From Grammothele lineata (taxonomy: Eukaryota; Basidiomycota; Agaricomycetes; Polyporales; Polyporaceae), in contig NDFF03000228.1 of NCBI GenBank assembly GCA_002150815.3, positions 124,001 to 188,000 on the forward strand: a stretch of 64,000 nt of DNA, given 5' to 3'. Positions 22,376 to 33,064 of this stretch are shown here, one piece after another (the stretch's first letter is position 1; each line of letters opens with the position of its first letter). Under the pieces are notes generated by a model. It did not search any database. It was not told where the DNA came from and worked only from the letters and a program-made list of their open reading frames with translations. Both the position numbers and the translations under genes were made by a program.

Positions 22376-23318
22376 ATGCTCTTCAACCTCCCTGTCGCGA
22401 AAGCCCTCGCGCCTGGCGGACGTCGTGCAAGCGAGTCTTCCATGCTACCGTTGCCGCCCTCACAATCGCCAAGTTCCGAATTTGAACATCCAAGTACTTT
22501 CCAAGACGAAGAGGATGGCGAAGGCCCCAAATACATTGACTCCCCATCTCTTAACGAGTGCCCCTTGGACGAGAAAACGGACCGGCTCGGCACAAGCGCG
22601 AGCCGCCTGCAACGCGATCCTCCCCAGGAACTACGCAGGCGATCCGCACTAATGCGTTCCACTCGGGCGCGGTGTATCTCGGACACGATATCTATGGAGA
22701 GGATGGTGAGTAGATGCTTTGGCTTCCTGCTAAAGCGCCACGACTGACAGTGTTGGATAGGAGAAGAGCATGGTCGACCCGACGTTCGCAGACGACCTAC
22801 AGATACAGCTCCGGATGTGGCATGAAAAGAAGCAGCGAGCTCTGCTTAGAGACAAGGTTGACGTCGAACATGAGGACGTGGACATCGAGGAGGAGCAGTT
22901 CTTCGACGGCGCAACGGACTCCAGTGGCGCGTCAACGCGCGGGTGTGTTACGCCCGCGACGACAGCGTCTCTTTCTCGATCGTCGTCGTATCGCTGGCCG
23001 GCGCGCGGTGCTACGAGCGTGGGCGATCGTATGATGGCGGGGTGGCAAGGATGCGAGCTGAATTGGTGCGTTACCTCTAGACTTTGAGCAGAGTCTCATC
23101 AGCTTATCCGTATCCCGTCTTAACAACGATGATGCAGCGTACCTCCAGAAGCGACCCGTACCTTCCCCACTACAGACACTTTCAAACCCACCCTCTCCGT
23201 GCGCCTCGTTGAGCCCCAAGTCGCTGATGCAGAGGTCGACTTTTTCGACCCCAGCGAGACGGGCTTACCTGTCTATCTCCCCCTGCACCCCGCGCTGTGG
23301 CTGTGTGATGAGGTCTGA
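22376..23318 (+). CDS. Unrecognised 271-aa protein
   Basis: Exons read 22376-22705, 22761-23065 and 23138-23318; both introns are canonical and the frame closes at TGA. Seen: a Ser/Pro-rich N-terminal part, a charged helix-like stretch (LQIQLRMWHEKKQRALL), an acidic run (DVEHEDVDIEEEQFF), a Ser/Thr-rich middle, and a C-terminal RTFPTTDTFKPTLSVRLV...VDFFDPSETGLPVYLPLHPALWLCDEV. There is no signal peptide or known domain. Likely cytosolic or nuclear and specific to basidiomycetes. The open frame extends upstream of 22376 without another ATG, so the start is only moderately sure. Confidence 0.6.
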
Positions 23319-24113
23319 GGGCGCGGGGCGTGAAGTGGTGAAGTGGCGAGTGAGCAAGCATGGCCTCCACGTGGGGAGTTTATATATGCTGCACGCGGCT
23401 ACTGCTCCCTTCCACCCCTTGATGGCTAGCTCCGCGTCGGTGACTTTTCGTTGATCATTCCTTTGCTCTGCACAACTGTTGATTGTTTCTTTCATTTCCT
23501 TGGCCTTCTTCACGTTCCACGGGGCGGCGTTGCATTCGGATGATGCATCGCGATTGTCCTACCATTGGCTCTCTTTGTTACACTCCTCCGAGACTTTCGT
23601 CTTCATCTTTGTACTTGTATTCTGACTTGGGCATTTTGGTTGTTCTCTGGAGGATTCTGTATACTTACTGTCTTTGTAGCGTTATGCTCCCATTTTGTAG
23701 CTATCAATCGCCGTTTTAAATTACGTCCACAGTGGAGTCAATGTTACTTGCGCGCGATATCTAGCCGGGGATACAGTGGGTGCATTCAAAAGGCCCAGCG
23801 ATTGGAAAGACGTCATTGCGCACGTTGAACGTTATGGAACACACGGGGTCCATAGATAAGCCTCATAGATACTGCACAATACGCATTCCAAGGAGATTCG
23901 GGTATATGATACATCGGACACTGAGACGACATACGCAATCAAAGATACACCTTCACAGATACGGAAATACATCAAGCACTCATTGCTCCAAGCGTCCAGC
24001 GGCAAGAGCGTCGACTACTCACAGACCGATCCCAAAATTCCACTGAATGAACGCATCCAAGGCTGAACCGCGCATGCACCCACCGTCGCATGTCTCTTTC
24101 ACCTCCTCAGACC
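23319..24113. other. Intergenic between convergent genes
   Basis: About 800 bases, AT-richer than its neighbours around 23460-23720. No gene, RNA or repeat seen. Confidence 0.6.
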
Positions 24114-25789
24114 TCATCGACGCCCCCTGCGGATCGGCCACTCAGGCAAGCGCGGGATATTCGCCGTCGCGGTCTCGCCAAAGATGGGATCCCAGCCCTC
24201 CCGTGGCGGTGGACCCTGCGGCTCTTCGCCCTCCGCCGGGGGCGACCACTTCATCTTCCAGTACGTCAGGCTGTTGTCGGGGGTGGGCGGGCGCTGTTCG
24301 TCGAACCGTCGGAGCATCGCGGAGGCTGTCTCTTTGGGGGGTGGCATAAATGGGGCTGTTGAAGGCCCGGAAACAGGTAGTGCTGGGACAGGTGGGCGCA
24401 GTGCAGAGGTAGAAGGGGACGCGTCGGTGGTATTGGGGGCGTTAGTCGTCGTGGGTGGAACCGCGGTGCGACTAGGACTGGATTGAGACGGCGGAGGCTG
24501 CTTCTTCGGGCTGTCCTCATCGTCGTCAGGAAGAAGCGAGGAGAGGTTGAGAGGCTCGTATGCGTCGCTGGACAATTCGGGCGAGAACGGTGGTTCTGGC
24601 GCGGCCGGACGCTTGAAGGGAGAACGACGCGGACTGCTTGTCGACTCGTCTGAGCGAATTGGGGATGAAGGAGGCAGCTCCGATGGTATATCGACCTGAG
24701 AGAGACCATTTGGCTTGTTCACCTGTTGGGCGTTCGAAAGTGCCTGTGCCGTCAGACCGCCCGCTTTCTCGCGGCGACGCTGCGCGCGGGTGGCCATGGA
24801 ACGCAAGATCGGAGAGGAGGGTGGAGGGCTCGAAGGACGCGCCACATCGGAAGCGTTTGTATCCGCAGTGAGGGCTGCCTCATGCCTATATCGGACGGTC
24901 AGCGGTCTCAGATGCACATGTATCTGTTGAGAAACGTACGAGTCCTCTTCCTCTTCCACAAATTTACGTTCATCATCGCTCACCACCGTAGGAATGATAA
25001 CCGCACCTTCTTTGTCATCGAACCGGGGGATAGAAATAGCATTGGCAAGATCGCACACGTCGTCCACGATCTTGCTGCCAAGCAGAGGTTCGATTTCGAG
25101 GAAAAGGTTAGCATAATCGCCCATCGCCTCGTCAATCTCGCGTTGGAGGACCGTTGTTGCTGCAAGGCGTTCCATCAGACGTCGCCTGACATCCGATATC
25201 ACCTTGTCGAACAGTTTCGAGTTGTGGACGACTCGTCCGCGGAACATGCGGCACCATGCGTCTCCTGCCGACTTGGGAGGGGGGTAGGAGAAGACGACGC
25301 CGTCACGGTCGGTGTACCAGCGCTCGTTGTCGTCGTTACTTTCCTCGTTATGAACACTTTCGTGCATGTCTGGATGCATAGATGGACGGGAGTGCGAGAG
25401 CTCAGCTTTCGAGGGCGGCGGGTCCATTGAGGCTATGCCTTAGAATGGGTCTCAACATATAGGCCGACAGATGGAAAGACGGTGAAGAGCATAAACGAAC
25501 CGTTAACTGGTTGATTAGATGGCTTTTGTAGCCCATTCCTTTTCATCGCTGATGTGTCGGGGCTGGGACAACGTGCGATTATTGACCTCTTATCCTCTCC
25601 GCAGGATTGGGAGACTCCGTTTTGACGAAGTCTTTTCGGAGATGCAGGCGAAAGGGCATTGCTTGATGATCGCTTGCGCTTTATAGGAGAGGTATGTACC
25701 GGAGAGTCAGATGAAGCAACAGGGATTGTGTCGTCCGACGACCCGGTGGTTGGGGGGATCGTGATTTGCGTAGCCTTGCCGCGTGCCAT
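24114..25789 (-). CDS. D1, unrecognised 519-aa protein, paralogue of D2
   Basis: Exons read 25501-25789, 24940-25438 and 24114-24885. The protein starts MARGKATQITIPPT, has a Ser-rich KRKRSSSN patch (possible nuclear signal), then a conserved core at about 120-220: ERWYTDRDGVVFSYPPP, a WCRMF segment, a helical VISDVRRRLMERLA, and LLGSKIVDDVCDL. A long disordered Ser/Pro region follows, and then a C-terminal motif MKWSPPAEGEEPQGPPPREGWDPIFG in two parts. D2 at 45636-47428 shares the WYTD..G.VFS.PPP core, the WSPP...W.PIFG end, and both intron positions and phases (1 and 2). There is no known domain; it is possibly nuclear. Confidence 0.72.
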
Positions 25790-25879
25790 CTTGAACTTAG
25801 CAAGGCTGGGTTAATGATGCAGTGACGGTGTGCTGTAAGTGTCAGAAGAGCGTAGACGAGTGTTTCGCTCGTGAGCGAG

Positions 25880-26887
25880 ATGGTAGGTTGTGGTCTGAGG
25901 GGAACAGTGATACATATTGTCTCGCCGCCGCTCGTGGTTGCTGAAAGACGAGTGGCGTGTGCTTTAAGGAGGAAGGTATTGTTATCACGTGGTCAATATT
26001 CCCGGCAGCATCGCACTATTATCCCAGAATGGCAATGCCGCCGGCAGTCCTCGACGCGCCCTTCTCGCGAGCGCAACTCGCGAGCAGAAAATTTTCTGTT
26101 GTTTTTTCTCTCCTACCACCACCATCTCCCTTTCGCCCTCGCAGCCATCCTGCACGTTCATACACCACGTTTGAATGTGCCAATAACGGTGGTCATCCTA
26201 GTATCCACGAATCCCAGCTCAGCTCGCGAGTTGTCCAGGAGGTTTCAAGCCTTAGCGCCCTTTCGACTTCCGCGCGGGGGACCCATTCGTCCTCGAGGAG
26301 CGGAGCTGCTATCTGGAGTACGTATTCCTTCTCTTGATGACACTGGCTCAAGTATTCACATGTTGTTGGGCCATCTGAAATTGCTACTCTCACATTCATA
26401 GAGTCCGTATAGCTGTGCACGAGCACTGACGTCAGGAAGCAAGCCAAGACGGTGAGTGAACTTCTGCGGAATGCCCGTTATCACGGGAACTACCTTTTGC
26501 AGGACCTCTATGCACTCCCAGGCGGGTTGTAGGTTCATCATACCAAGACTCCACAAAGGGCTACTGCGACCGAGGGCGGTGCGAGTCGTACTCGTCCATC
26601 GGCCACATCGCTACCTATCTCATCCTCGCGCTATTCATATCCATCATCCAGTGCTCGCACAGTCTCTCCAGCCAGTCGCGTTCTCGTTCACCATCGCCGC
26701 GCGCTCGCGTTCTCACCAAACCTCCGCCCGTCTCGGTTGCGAAGCCCGCCTCGGGCGCTGCCGTCCGCGCCCTATCCGCGCCGCATCCCCGACTCGGGCT
26801 GAAGGACGTGCTTCTCGCACCCTGTCCGGAACATGCGGGCGCGCGCGTTTGCGCTTCTCAATCTCCGCTGGAGCGCGCGCTGCCTAA
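25880..26887 (+). other. Possible spliced transcript, coding status uncertain
   Basis: Two canonical introns are visible: 26318-26401 (GTACGT...CATAG) and 26452-26502 (GTGAGT...TTTTGCAG). Joining 25880-26317, 26402-26451 and 26503-26887 gives a stop-free frame of 290 codons. The peptide is Arg-, Ser- and His-rich and carries no motif. A second frame from ATG at 26030 (MAMPPAVLDAPFS) has a more natural composition but ends right after the first intron. It could be a lineage-specific gene, a non-coding RNA, or chance. It is divergent from D1, with a gap of about 90 nt. Confidence 0.25.
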
Positions 26888-29727
26888 CGTCCTGGCTTCT
26901 CTCAAGGCACGTTCCCCGGCCTCGCGCGCACGCTGCCGCCCGACCCCTCGGGCTCGCGAAAACACCCGACCGCGATTGATCTCGCCGGGCGTCGGTGTCC
27001 CACCCCCATCTTGTCGCCATCCAGCGTATGACCGGACGCACGGAACCTCGGCTCGAATCCTAGGCGCAGTGGGTCTCGTGACGCGCGGCCTTCCCACTGG
27101 CAGGACGGTGGCGCGAGCACGTTCAGCAACACGCGGAGGCCTCGCGCGTGGCTTCCATGCGGAGGCTTCGCGTCCGAAGCGGTCGCGCTCAGGTCGTCCG
27201 CTGTAGGCACGAGGATATCCGTATGCACGACGGCCGCCCCACGACGGAACGTGTGGCGTACGGTACTCTCGTCTTCGCGCGCGGCGATCTTGGCTCATCA
27301 GCTATACGCGAACACCATCGATCACCTTGGATAGAGGTGGCCACACGCACTCGGACGGACCTACGGCCACGCACAAGCATCCCACAAATCAGCAGCTTCG
27401 AGCTTCACAGACGAAGCGCAGTTGAATGCCCTGATGGAGAGTTCCCTCTCCGCCCATTCTGTGAAGGCGTGTATAGTGCGTACCAAGACCATGCTCCATC
27501 AGAGTCGATCCGTTTTCATCTTGCTATCTACAGCTCTATCGCCCGTCTCCCGATTATCACGCCTTCGAGCGTTCCATCTGGATGCCTCACAGTCGGGATG
27601 TCCCGCCAGCGACCTCTCTCCGCGCGCGCATTTGGGCCCTCAGACGCGCATGACACACTCGCGCAGCGTGCACAATGCGCTGCAGTGCCAGTAGGGCCGC
27701 ACCAACCGATCGGATCCAACGCTAACGCTATAAGCCTACGGCACGTTCCGTTCTGCCACACCAATCCGTGGACGATGACACGCTTCCGCCCGGGTCGTGG
27801 TCGAAGATCGTCCTCCTCAGCCGCTCGCGGACGCCTACCGCCGGCCCCTATACGCCACTATGGCCGACGGAATGCGCCAACGCGAAGGTTCCGCCGCAAT
27901 GCCTGCAGGGTTGGTACGCACGATCGCGTCCGATCACTGTGGCCATATCTACGCCATCTCCGTGATGCCGTCCTCGCCTGCACCAGGATCTGGCGGCCAG
28001 CAGCAGTCTCCTAGACACTGTCACCCTATGGTGATCTCGGACGACCGCGTCGGGGGCAACTTCACTCGGGGAGCCGGCGGCCGGCTCGCTATCGATCGAC
28101 GCATCCTAACCTCCTGCAACGGTCGTGCACCAACGCAACAGGGGCGGAAAGACGGTTTGCCACAATATTACCCGGACGGGAACGCCGAATAAGCTCCGGT
28201 AGACGGGCCGTGCACCGACTGGCTGGCTACGCCGCGCGCGGTGCAAGCCGCTGCACGCGTTTCGCTTGTGCAGCACGAGGTGGGTGGGCGGTGCGGATGG
28301 GTACGGATTCGTGTGGGTTATTGTCTAGTCGCCGACGCGCGAAGGCGTTAGCGCAGAACACGTAAGTGCAGAGGCGTACGCGTGATGATGGACAGCGACT
28401 AAACGGTCGTTCTATTGTGTATTACAACAGGGAATGCGTGTATGATCCTCGGAACGGCGCGCTCTGCGGGACGTCTATTCGAATCCCCGAGGGGGAGAAC
28501 AATACGGAGGAAGAGAAGGTCGAATATAACGGTGAGCTACATATACACAATACGCCCGACGACGACGACGACGACAGAGGCTCATAACCAATACCAGATA
28601 ACCAGCGAAAAACATCTATAACCACCTGCGACGGCCGGGGAGGCATGCCAGACACCTCCCTCCGCCGCGGCGGGGAATATTTTGTGCCCTTTTGTGGGCC
28701 CGACGACCCCGCCTGGATGCGCCTTGGTCCTCGGAAGGCGACGTCGCGCGGTGTCATGACGTCGTCGCCCCCGTGCCCGTGCTCGTGCACGCCAAACCGG
28801 CTCCGGAGGCGCGCCGCGGCGGGGCCCAGATGACATCCAGGGTCGGACTGGGGCGGGCGGGCGGGCGTACGGGCTCGGTCGGTGGTCCCACTCGCCCTCC
28901 CTTTTCGTGTCCACTGTCCAGGTGTGTCTCCGGTCTCGATCAGGCCCGGGGGCTTGGGAGCGCCTTTTCGAGAGGAGGAATGACGAGTGGCCAGGTACGT
29001 CCCTCGTTCGAAGTTTCGAGCTTCGCATGACGTCGGCGGCTCCGGCCTCCGTCGTCAGACCTCGGTGCGCGTACCTCGTGAGTACTCGTCACCTCACCGC
29101 GCGCGTGCTCCTCAGCCTCAGGTCTCCCTCCGCGGAGGGGGGCCTGGGCAGAGGCGCGACACGGCGACGTTCAACTCGGGGTGCCATGGCTGTTGAAGCT
29201 CAGAACCCGACCCCGACCCTGGGGCTTCTCCTCGCCTCCTCGGGCTCCCCGGGCGCAGCTGAGCTGAGCGTACCCGGACCTTGGGTGCGCCGCCTCCTAG
29301 TCCTGGAGGCTGGGACGCACTCGCCGCTCTGGGCGAGGCGATGTCTGCCCTGTCGTCCTCCGTGGACCCTTGCCCTCCTCTGCGGGCCACAGATGTCCCC
29401 CACAGCTGCGGACCTCGGACCTCGCGTGGACGAGCGGTGGTTGAGTGGTGTCGAGCGGAGGGGGCGATACGCGTGCGGACCGGGTGACCCGTACATCCTC
29501 TGCTGGTGTACCACGAAGGTTGGGGAGCTCGTATGTGCGAGAGAGATCAGGGAGGGAGCGGGCGGAGCGACCTGGTGCCGTGTGGGGCTCCTGTGGGGCC
29601 ACCGATCCGCACCTGCGTGGGCCGGGCCGTGAGCGGTGATGTCGGGTCTTGACGTCGTCCGAGGGGAAGAGGTGGCAGACGCGGGCTGAAGTGGAGGCGG
29701 AGGAGGACACGTTCCATTACCTCCGCA

Positions 29728-29757
29728 GGGCGGGGCGGGGCGGGGCGGGGGGTCGGG
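29728..29757 (+). other. Dense G-run cluster (G-quadruplex-like)
   Basis: Repeated GGGGC units, at least five G-runs of 3 or more within 30 nt. This fits the usual G3+N1-7 pattern for an intramolecular quadruplex. It lies in the gene-poor region about 1 kb past the Sfp1-like stop codon. Confidence 0.6.
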
Positions 29758-30792
29758 CCAGCGAGAGGCCGCCGTACGCAGCGTGCACGCGCATGCATGT
29801 GGGCAGTGCGCGATGCACGGTACACGGTGCACGGTGCAGTAACGAGTAACGTACGGTCGTACCGTATGCGACGTACGTACGTGAGCGCGGACATGAGCGT
29901 ATATAACGATAACGAGACGGACACAACGGGAACGGGGGACAGGGGGGCGTGGCCATGGTCGGTGGGGGTGGTGTTACGTACAGAGACGTATATCCTATCC
30001 TACTTTTGCCCCGCGTGCAGTCTGCGCGCGGGGTGGAGTCGTAACGGCGAACGAAACTCGAAAGCTAGTATTATACGCGAATAACGGGGTCACGCGTGGA
30101 CGCAGCCCACGACAACGACAACGAACGGAGTGGATGGAAGTGCACGGGGATGAGATGGGGGTCGTTATTAGCGAACAGGGGGGACAGACAGACAGCAACA
30201 ACGGCAGACGACACTCGGACGACCGACCGGGTGCCGGTCTCGACGGGATATGTACGTGTCGAGAACAGGAGAGATACTAATGACAGGTGTGGACAGAGAG
30301 AGACTGAGAGGCAGAGAGAGAGAGAGAGTAGAGAAATCGCATTATACAGTGGGTGTGAGACGAGAGATGGGGGCGCGGAGAGACAAATGCACAACAAGTA
30401 CGCGAAGCCGGGCGGGTACTGGTACTGATACTAACTATGGATAATGGCAATGGCAGCGGGAAGCAAGCGCAGACACACGAAAACCGAAACCGAACCGAAG
30501 AGACGACGACGGGAGAAGCGGAAGGTAAACACTACAGCACGAGAACACCAAGATGGACTGATTATGGGGCGACGCCGCTGGCTATGTAAACGCGCGCGGT
30601 ACCTGTATACTTTTTCGATCCAGTAACGGGCAACGAGGGGCGGGTGGTGGGGGGATGTGGTGGCCGCAGCGCCGTGCCGTGCAGGCTGCGTGTGGTGGTG
30701 ATCTAGTGAACGGTGCGCATAACATCATCACAACGAGAGGAGCGGGGAGATACGAGGGAGGAGAAAGACGACCGCGGAGAGTGCGGGGCCGA

Positions 30793-33064
30793 TCACTGCT
30801 GCATGCTGAGCACGTACTGGCTCTGCTGCTGCTGTGCGGGCTGCTGCTGCTGCTGTGCCGCGTACTGCTGCTGCTGTGCGTATTGCGGCGGCTGGTACGT
30901 GTACGCGGGCGGGTTCCCGAGCGCGCTCTGCGTGTACGCCGGGGGCTGCTGGGACGGCTGCTGCTGCTGGGCAGAGAAGCTCTGCTGGCCGAAAGGCGTC
31001 GATGGCGCGGAGGGCGCGGAGGGCGTCGTCGGGGTGCGCGGCTGCGCCTGGGACGAGGATGAGATCGAGTTGGATGCCGAGTGCGAGGGCGTCGCGTGCC
31101 GCGACTTGTTGTGCTGCAGACACTCGTGCTGCCCGCTCGCGAGGAGCGCGAGCCCGATCGCACCGTGGTCGCCCGAATGCTGGTAGTGATACCCTGATGG
31201 AAGGAGAAGAAGACAATTGGCGTCAGATACTGAGGAAGACAAAAGAGGGGAAAGGCGCTCACTCAGCCCGTTCATGTTCTTGTAGCGCCGCTGGCACTCG
31301 CCGACGCTGCACGCGTACGGCCGGACCATGCGCTCCGCCTCCTTCTCGACCTCCCTGAGCTCGCTCTCACTGAGCTGCACGTCGCTCTCCGCGGTCCCGT
31401 CCTGGCCCGCCGCGCGCGCCTTCTCGGAGCGCTTGTTCGCGAGGAGCTCCTGGAGGTGCTCGAGGTCCTTCGGCGGCGCGAAGTTGCACGAGCCGTGCGT
31501 CATGTGGTACTTGAGCCCGTTCGCCTGCTTGTACGACTTGTTGCAGTTCGGCTTCGGGCACTTGAACGGCTTCGAGAGGAGCAGGCTCGACGGGGGCCGC
31601 GAGAGGGTCGAAGACGCGCGCGGCGTGGAACCGCCCGCGCTCGACCCTGCAGCGCTCGAGGAAGACGCGCCGGCGCTGGAAGTCGAGGCTTGGGCGTTCG
31701 GAGCGACGCTCCTGTATCCGGACATCGAGCCACCAGGACTGGGCGAGGCGACGCGCGAGGACGCGGGCGTGCTGTCGGGCGTGTTCGCGTTGCTGCTGCT
31801 CAGAAGGAGAGCGGTGGGGGCGCAAGCCGCCTGCCCGTTCTGCGCGTTCATGGGCCCCAGGGACATGCTCTGCTGCTGCATGAACATGGTATTCGGGCCC
31901 GAACCCAGAGTTGCACCACCCGGGAGGAGGCTGGAGTAGTCCGAGTACCCCGCGTAGGCATTGAACGCGTCCTCCGCGCGAGTCGAGGAGCCAGCAGGCC
32001 CTGTCCCTACACTCGACCGGAAGCCGCCGAGGGCAGCCGCGTGGTGCGCGCGGGAGGGGAGAACGGTGGTGGTGTCAAACGCCGAGATAGGTGACGCGGG
32101 CTGGCTGCCGTGTGGGGAAGGGACGGCGGAGTAGGAGGTGGGAGAGGGGTAGCCTGGCGTGGAGATGGGGGTGTCGGGAGGGGACGGCGCTCCGGACGAC
32201 GGGGCGCTCGCGCTCTGGTCCACATCGAGCTCCATGTCGTCCGGATCGAAACCTTGGTACGCAATGGCCTGCTGCTGAGACTGGACGCGAGCAGGGTGTT
32301 GCGACGCGTTGACAGGCACTCCACGGTTCGAATCGGGGAAGTAAGACGCCACGGCTTGTGGGGCTGCGGAGGCGGGTAGGGTCGACGGGAGAGACTGGTG
32401 AGGGGCATAGGGGTCGAGCACGACGACATGACACTCCTCGAAGTGGTCGACGAGAGCGTGAAGGTCGGTGAGGTTGAGCCCACAGCAAGTGTAGTCGCGG
32501 CACTGCGCAGGGTGTAAGCTGACAAATGCGAGAACAAAATATGAATGAGACTAACCAATTCGTCTTGGCGCTCAAGGGACGCGAGGGCATTCACGATGGA
32601 ACCGCGGTCGCTCTCGATGGAAGAGGACATCTTGCCAAGCTTGAAGTCGTTGGGGCTGGAAGACCATACGGTAAGCAAACGTCAGTATATGCGCATATAT
32701 CAAACTAAAGAGCGCGGCACGCGATTGGCAAGGGGGAGGGGTGCGGCAAAAAGTGAAACTCCTATGTGCTATGCACGCTAAATCTACCCCTTCGTGCACC
32801 CTGCAAGCCCATGCGCACCGTGCGCGCACAAAAGAGAGAGCAAAAAGACACGTACTCTAATGGACCAAGCAGTTGGCCGGGAGACATGCCGGGGTAGAAG
32901 CGACTGCCGAAGGAACCCGAGCGGAAGGAAATGGGCGAACCCATAAACTGCCTGGTGAACGAAGAGGGGTTGAAGGAGCCGTTCTGGCCGGTGAATGAGC
33001 CGGAGCCCATGGGGAAGTCCTGGGATTCGGCAGCGTTGAACGAGATGGGCTGCGCGGTGGCCAT
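30793..33064 (-). CDS. SFP1: Sfp1-like C2H2 zinc-finger regulator
   Basis: Sfp1 in yeast is a TORC1-responsive nuclear activator of ribosomal protein and ribosome-biogenesis genes. Exons read 32856-33064, 32556-32655, 31263-32502 and 30793-31193, giving 649 aa. Seen: a Gly/Ser/Phe-rich N-terminus, a first Cys/His element at about 104-126 (CRDYTCCGLNLTDLH...HFEECH) typical of basidiomycete Sfp1, and an acidic DPDDMELDVD patch. A long Ser/Pro region follows, then a C2H2 finger near 414-440 (FKCPKPNCNKSYKQANGLKYH) and another near 501-525 (YACSVGECQRRYKNMNGLRYHYQH). The C-terminal tail is Gln-rich. Both finger sequences have the NGLKYH/NGLRYH signature of Sfp1. Large gene-free flanks suggest long regulatory DNA. 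Confidence 0.88.

Larger units (their letters stand above)
25790..30792. other. Gene-poor GC-rich region, about 5 kb
   Basis: Many overlapping open frames occur on both strands, but they are Arg/Pro/Ser-rich with no domain, as expected for stop-poor GC-rich DNA. A possible spliced transcript lies at 25880-26887, a GAC microsatellite at about 28556-28573, a G-run cluster at 29728-29757 and a GA microsatellite near 30306-30332. Nothing else supported. Confidence 0.5.

Noticed and set aside
27148..28014. 288-codon open frame on the plus strand
   Set aside because: Overlapped by long frames in other registers, Arg/Pro/Ser-rich, no motif and no splice pattern. Typical of stop-poor GC-rich DNA.
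28556..28573. GAC triplet run considered as an Asp-rich coding exon
   Set aside because: A simple microsatellite in non-coding DNA with no flanking exon.
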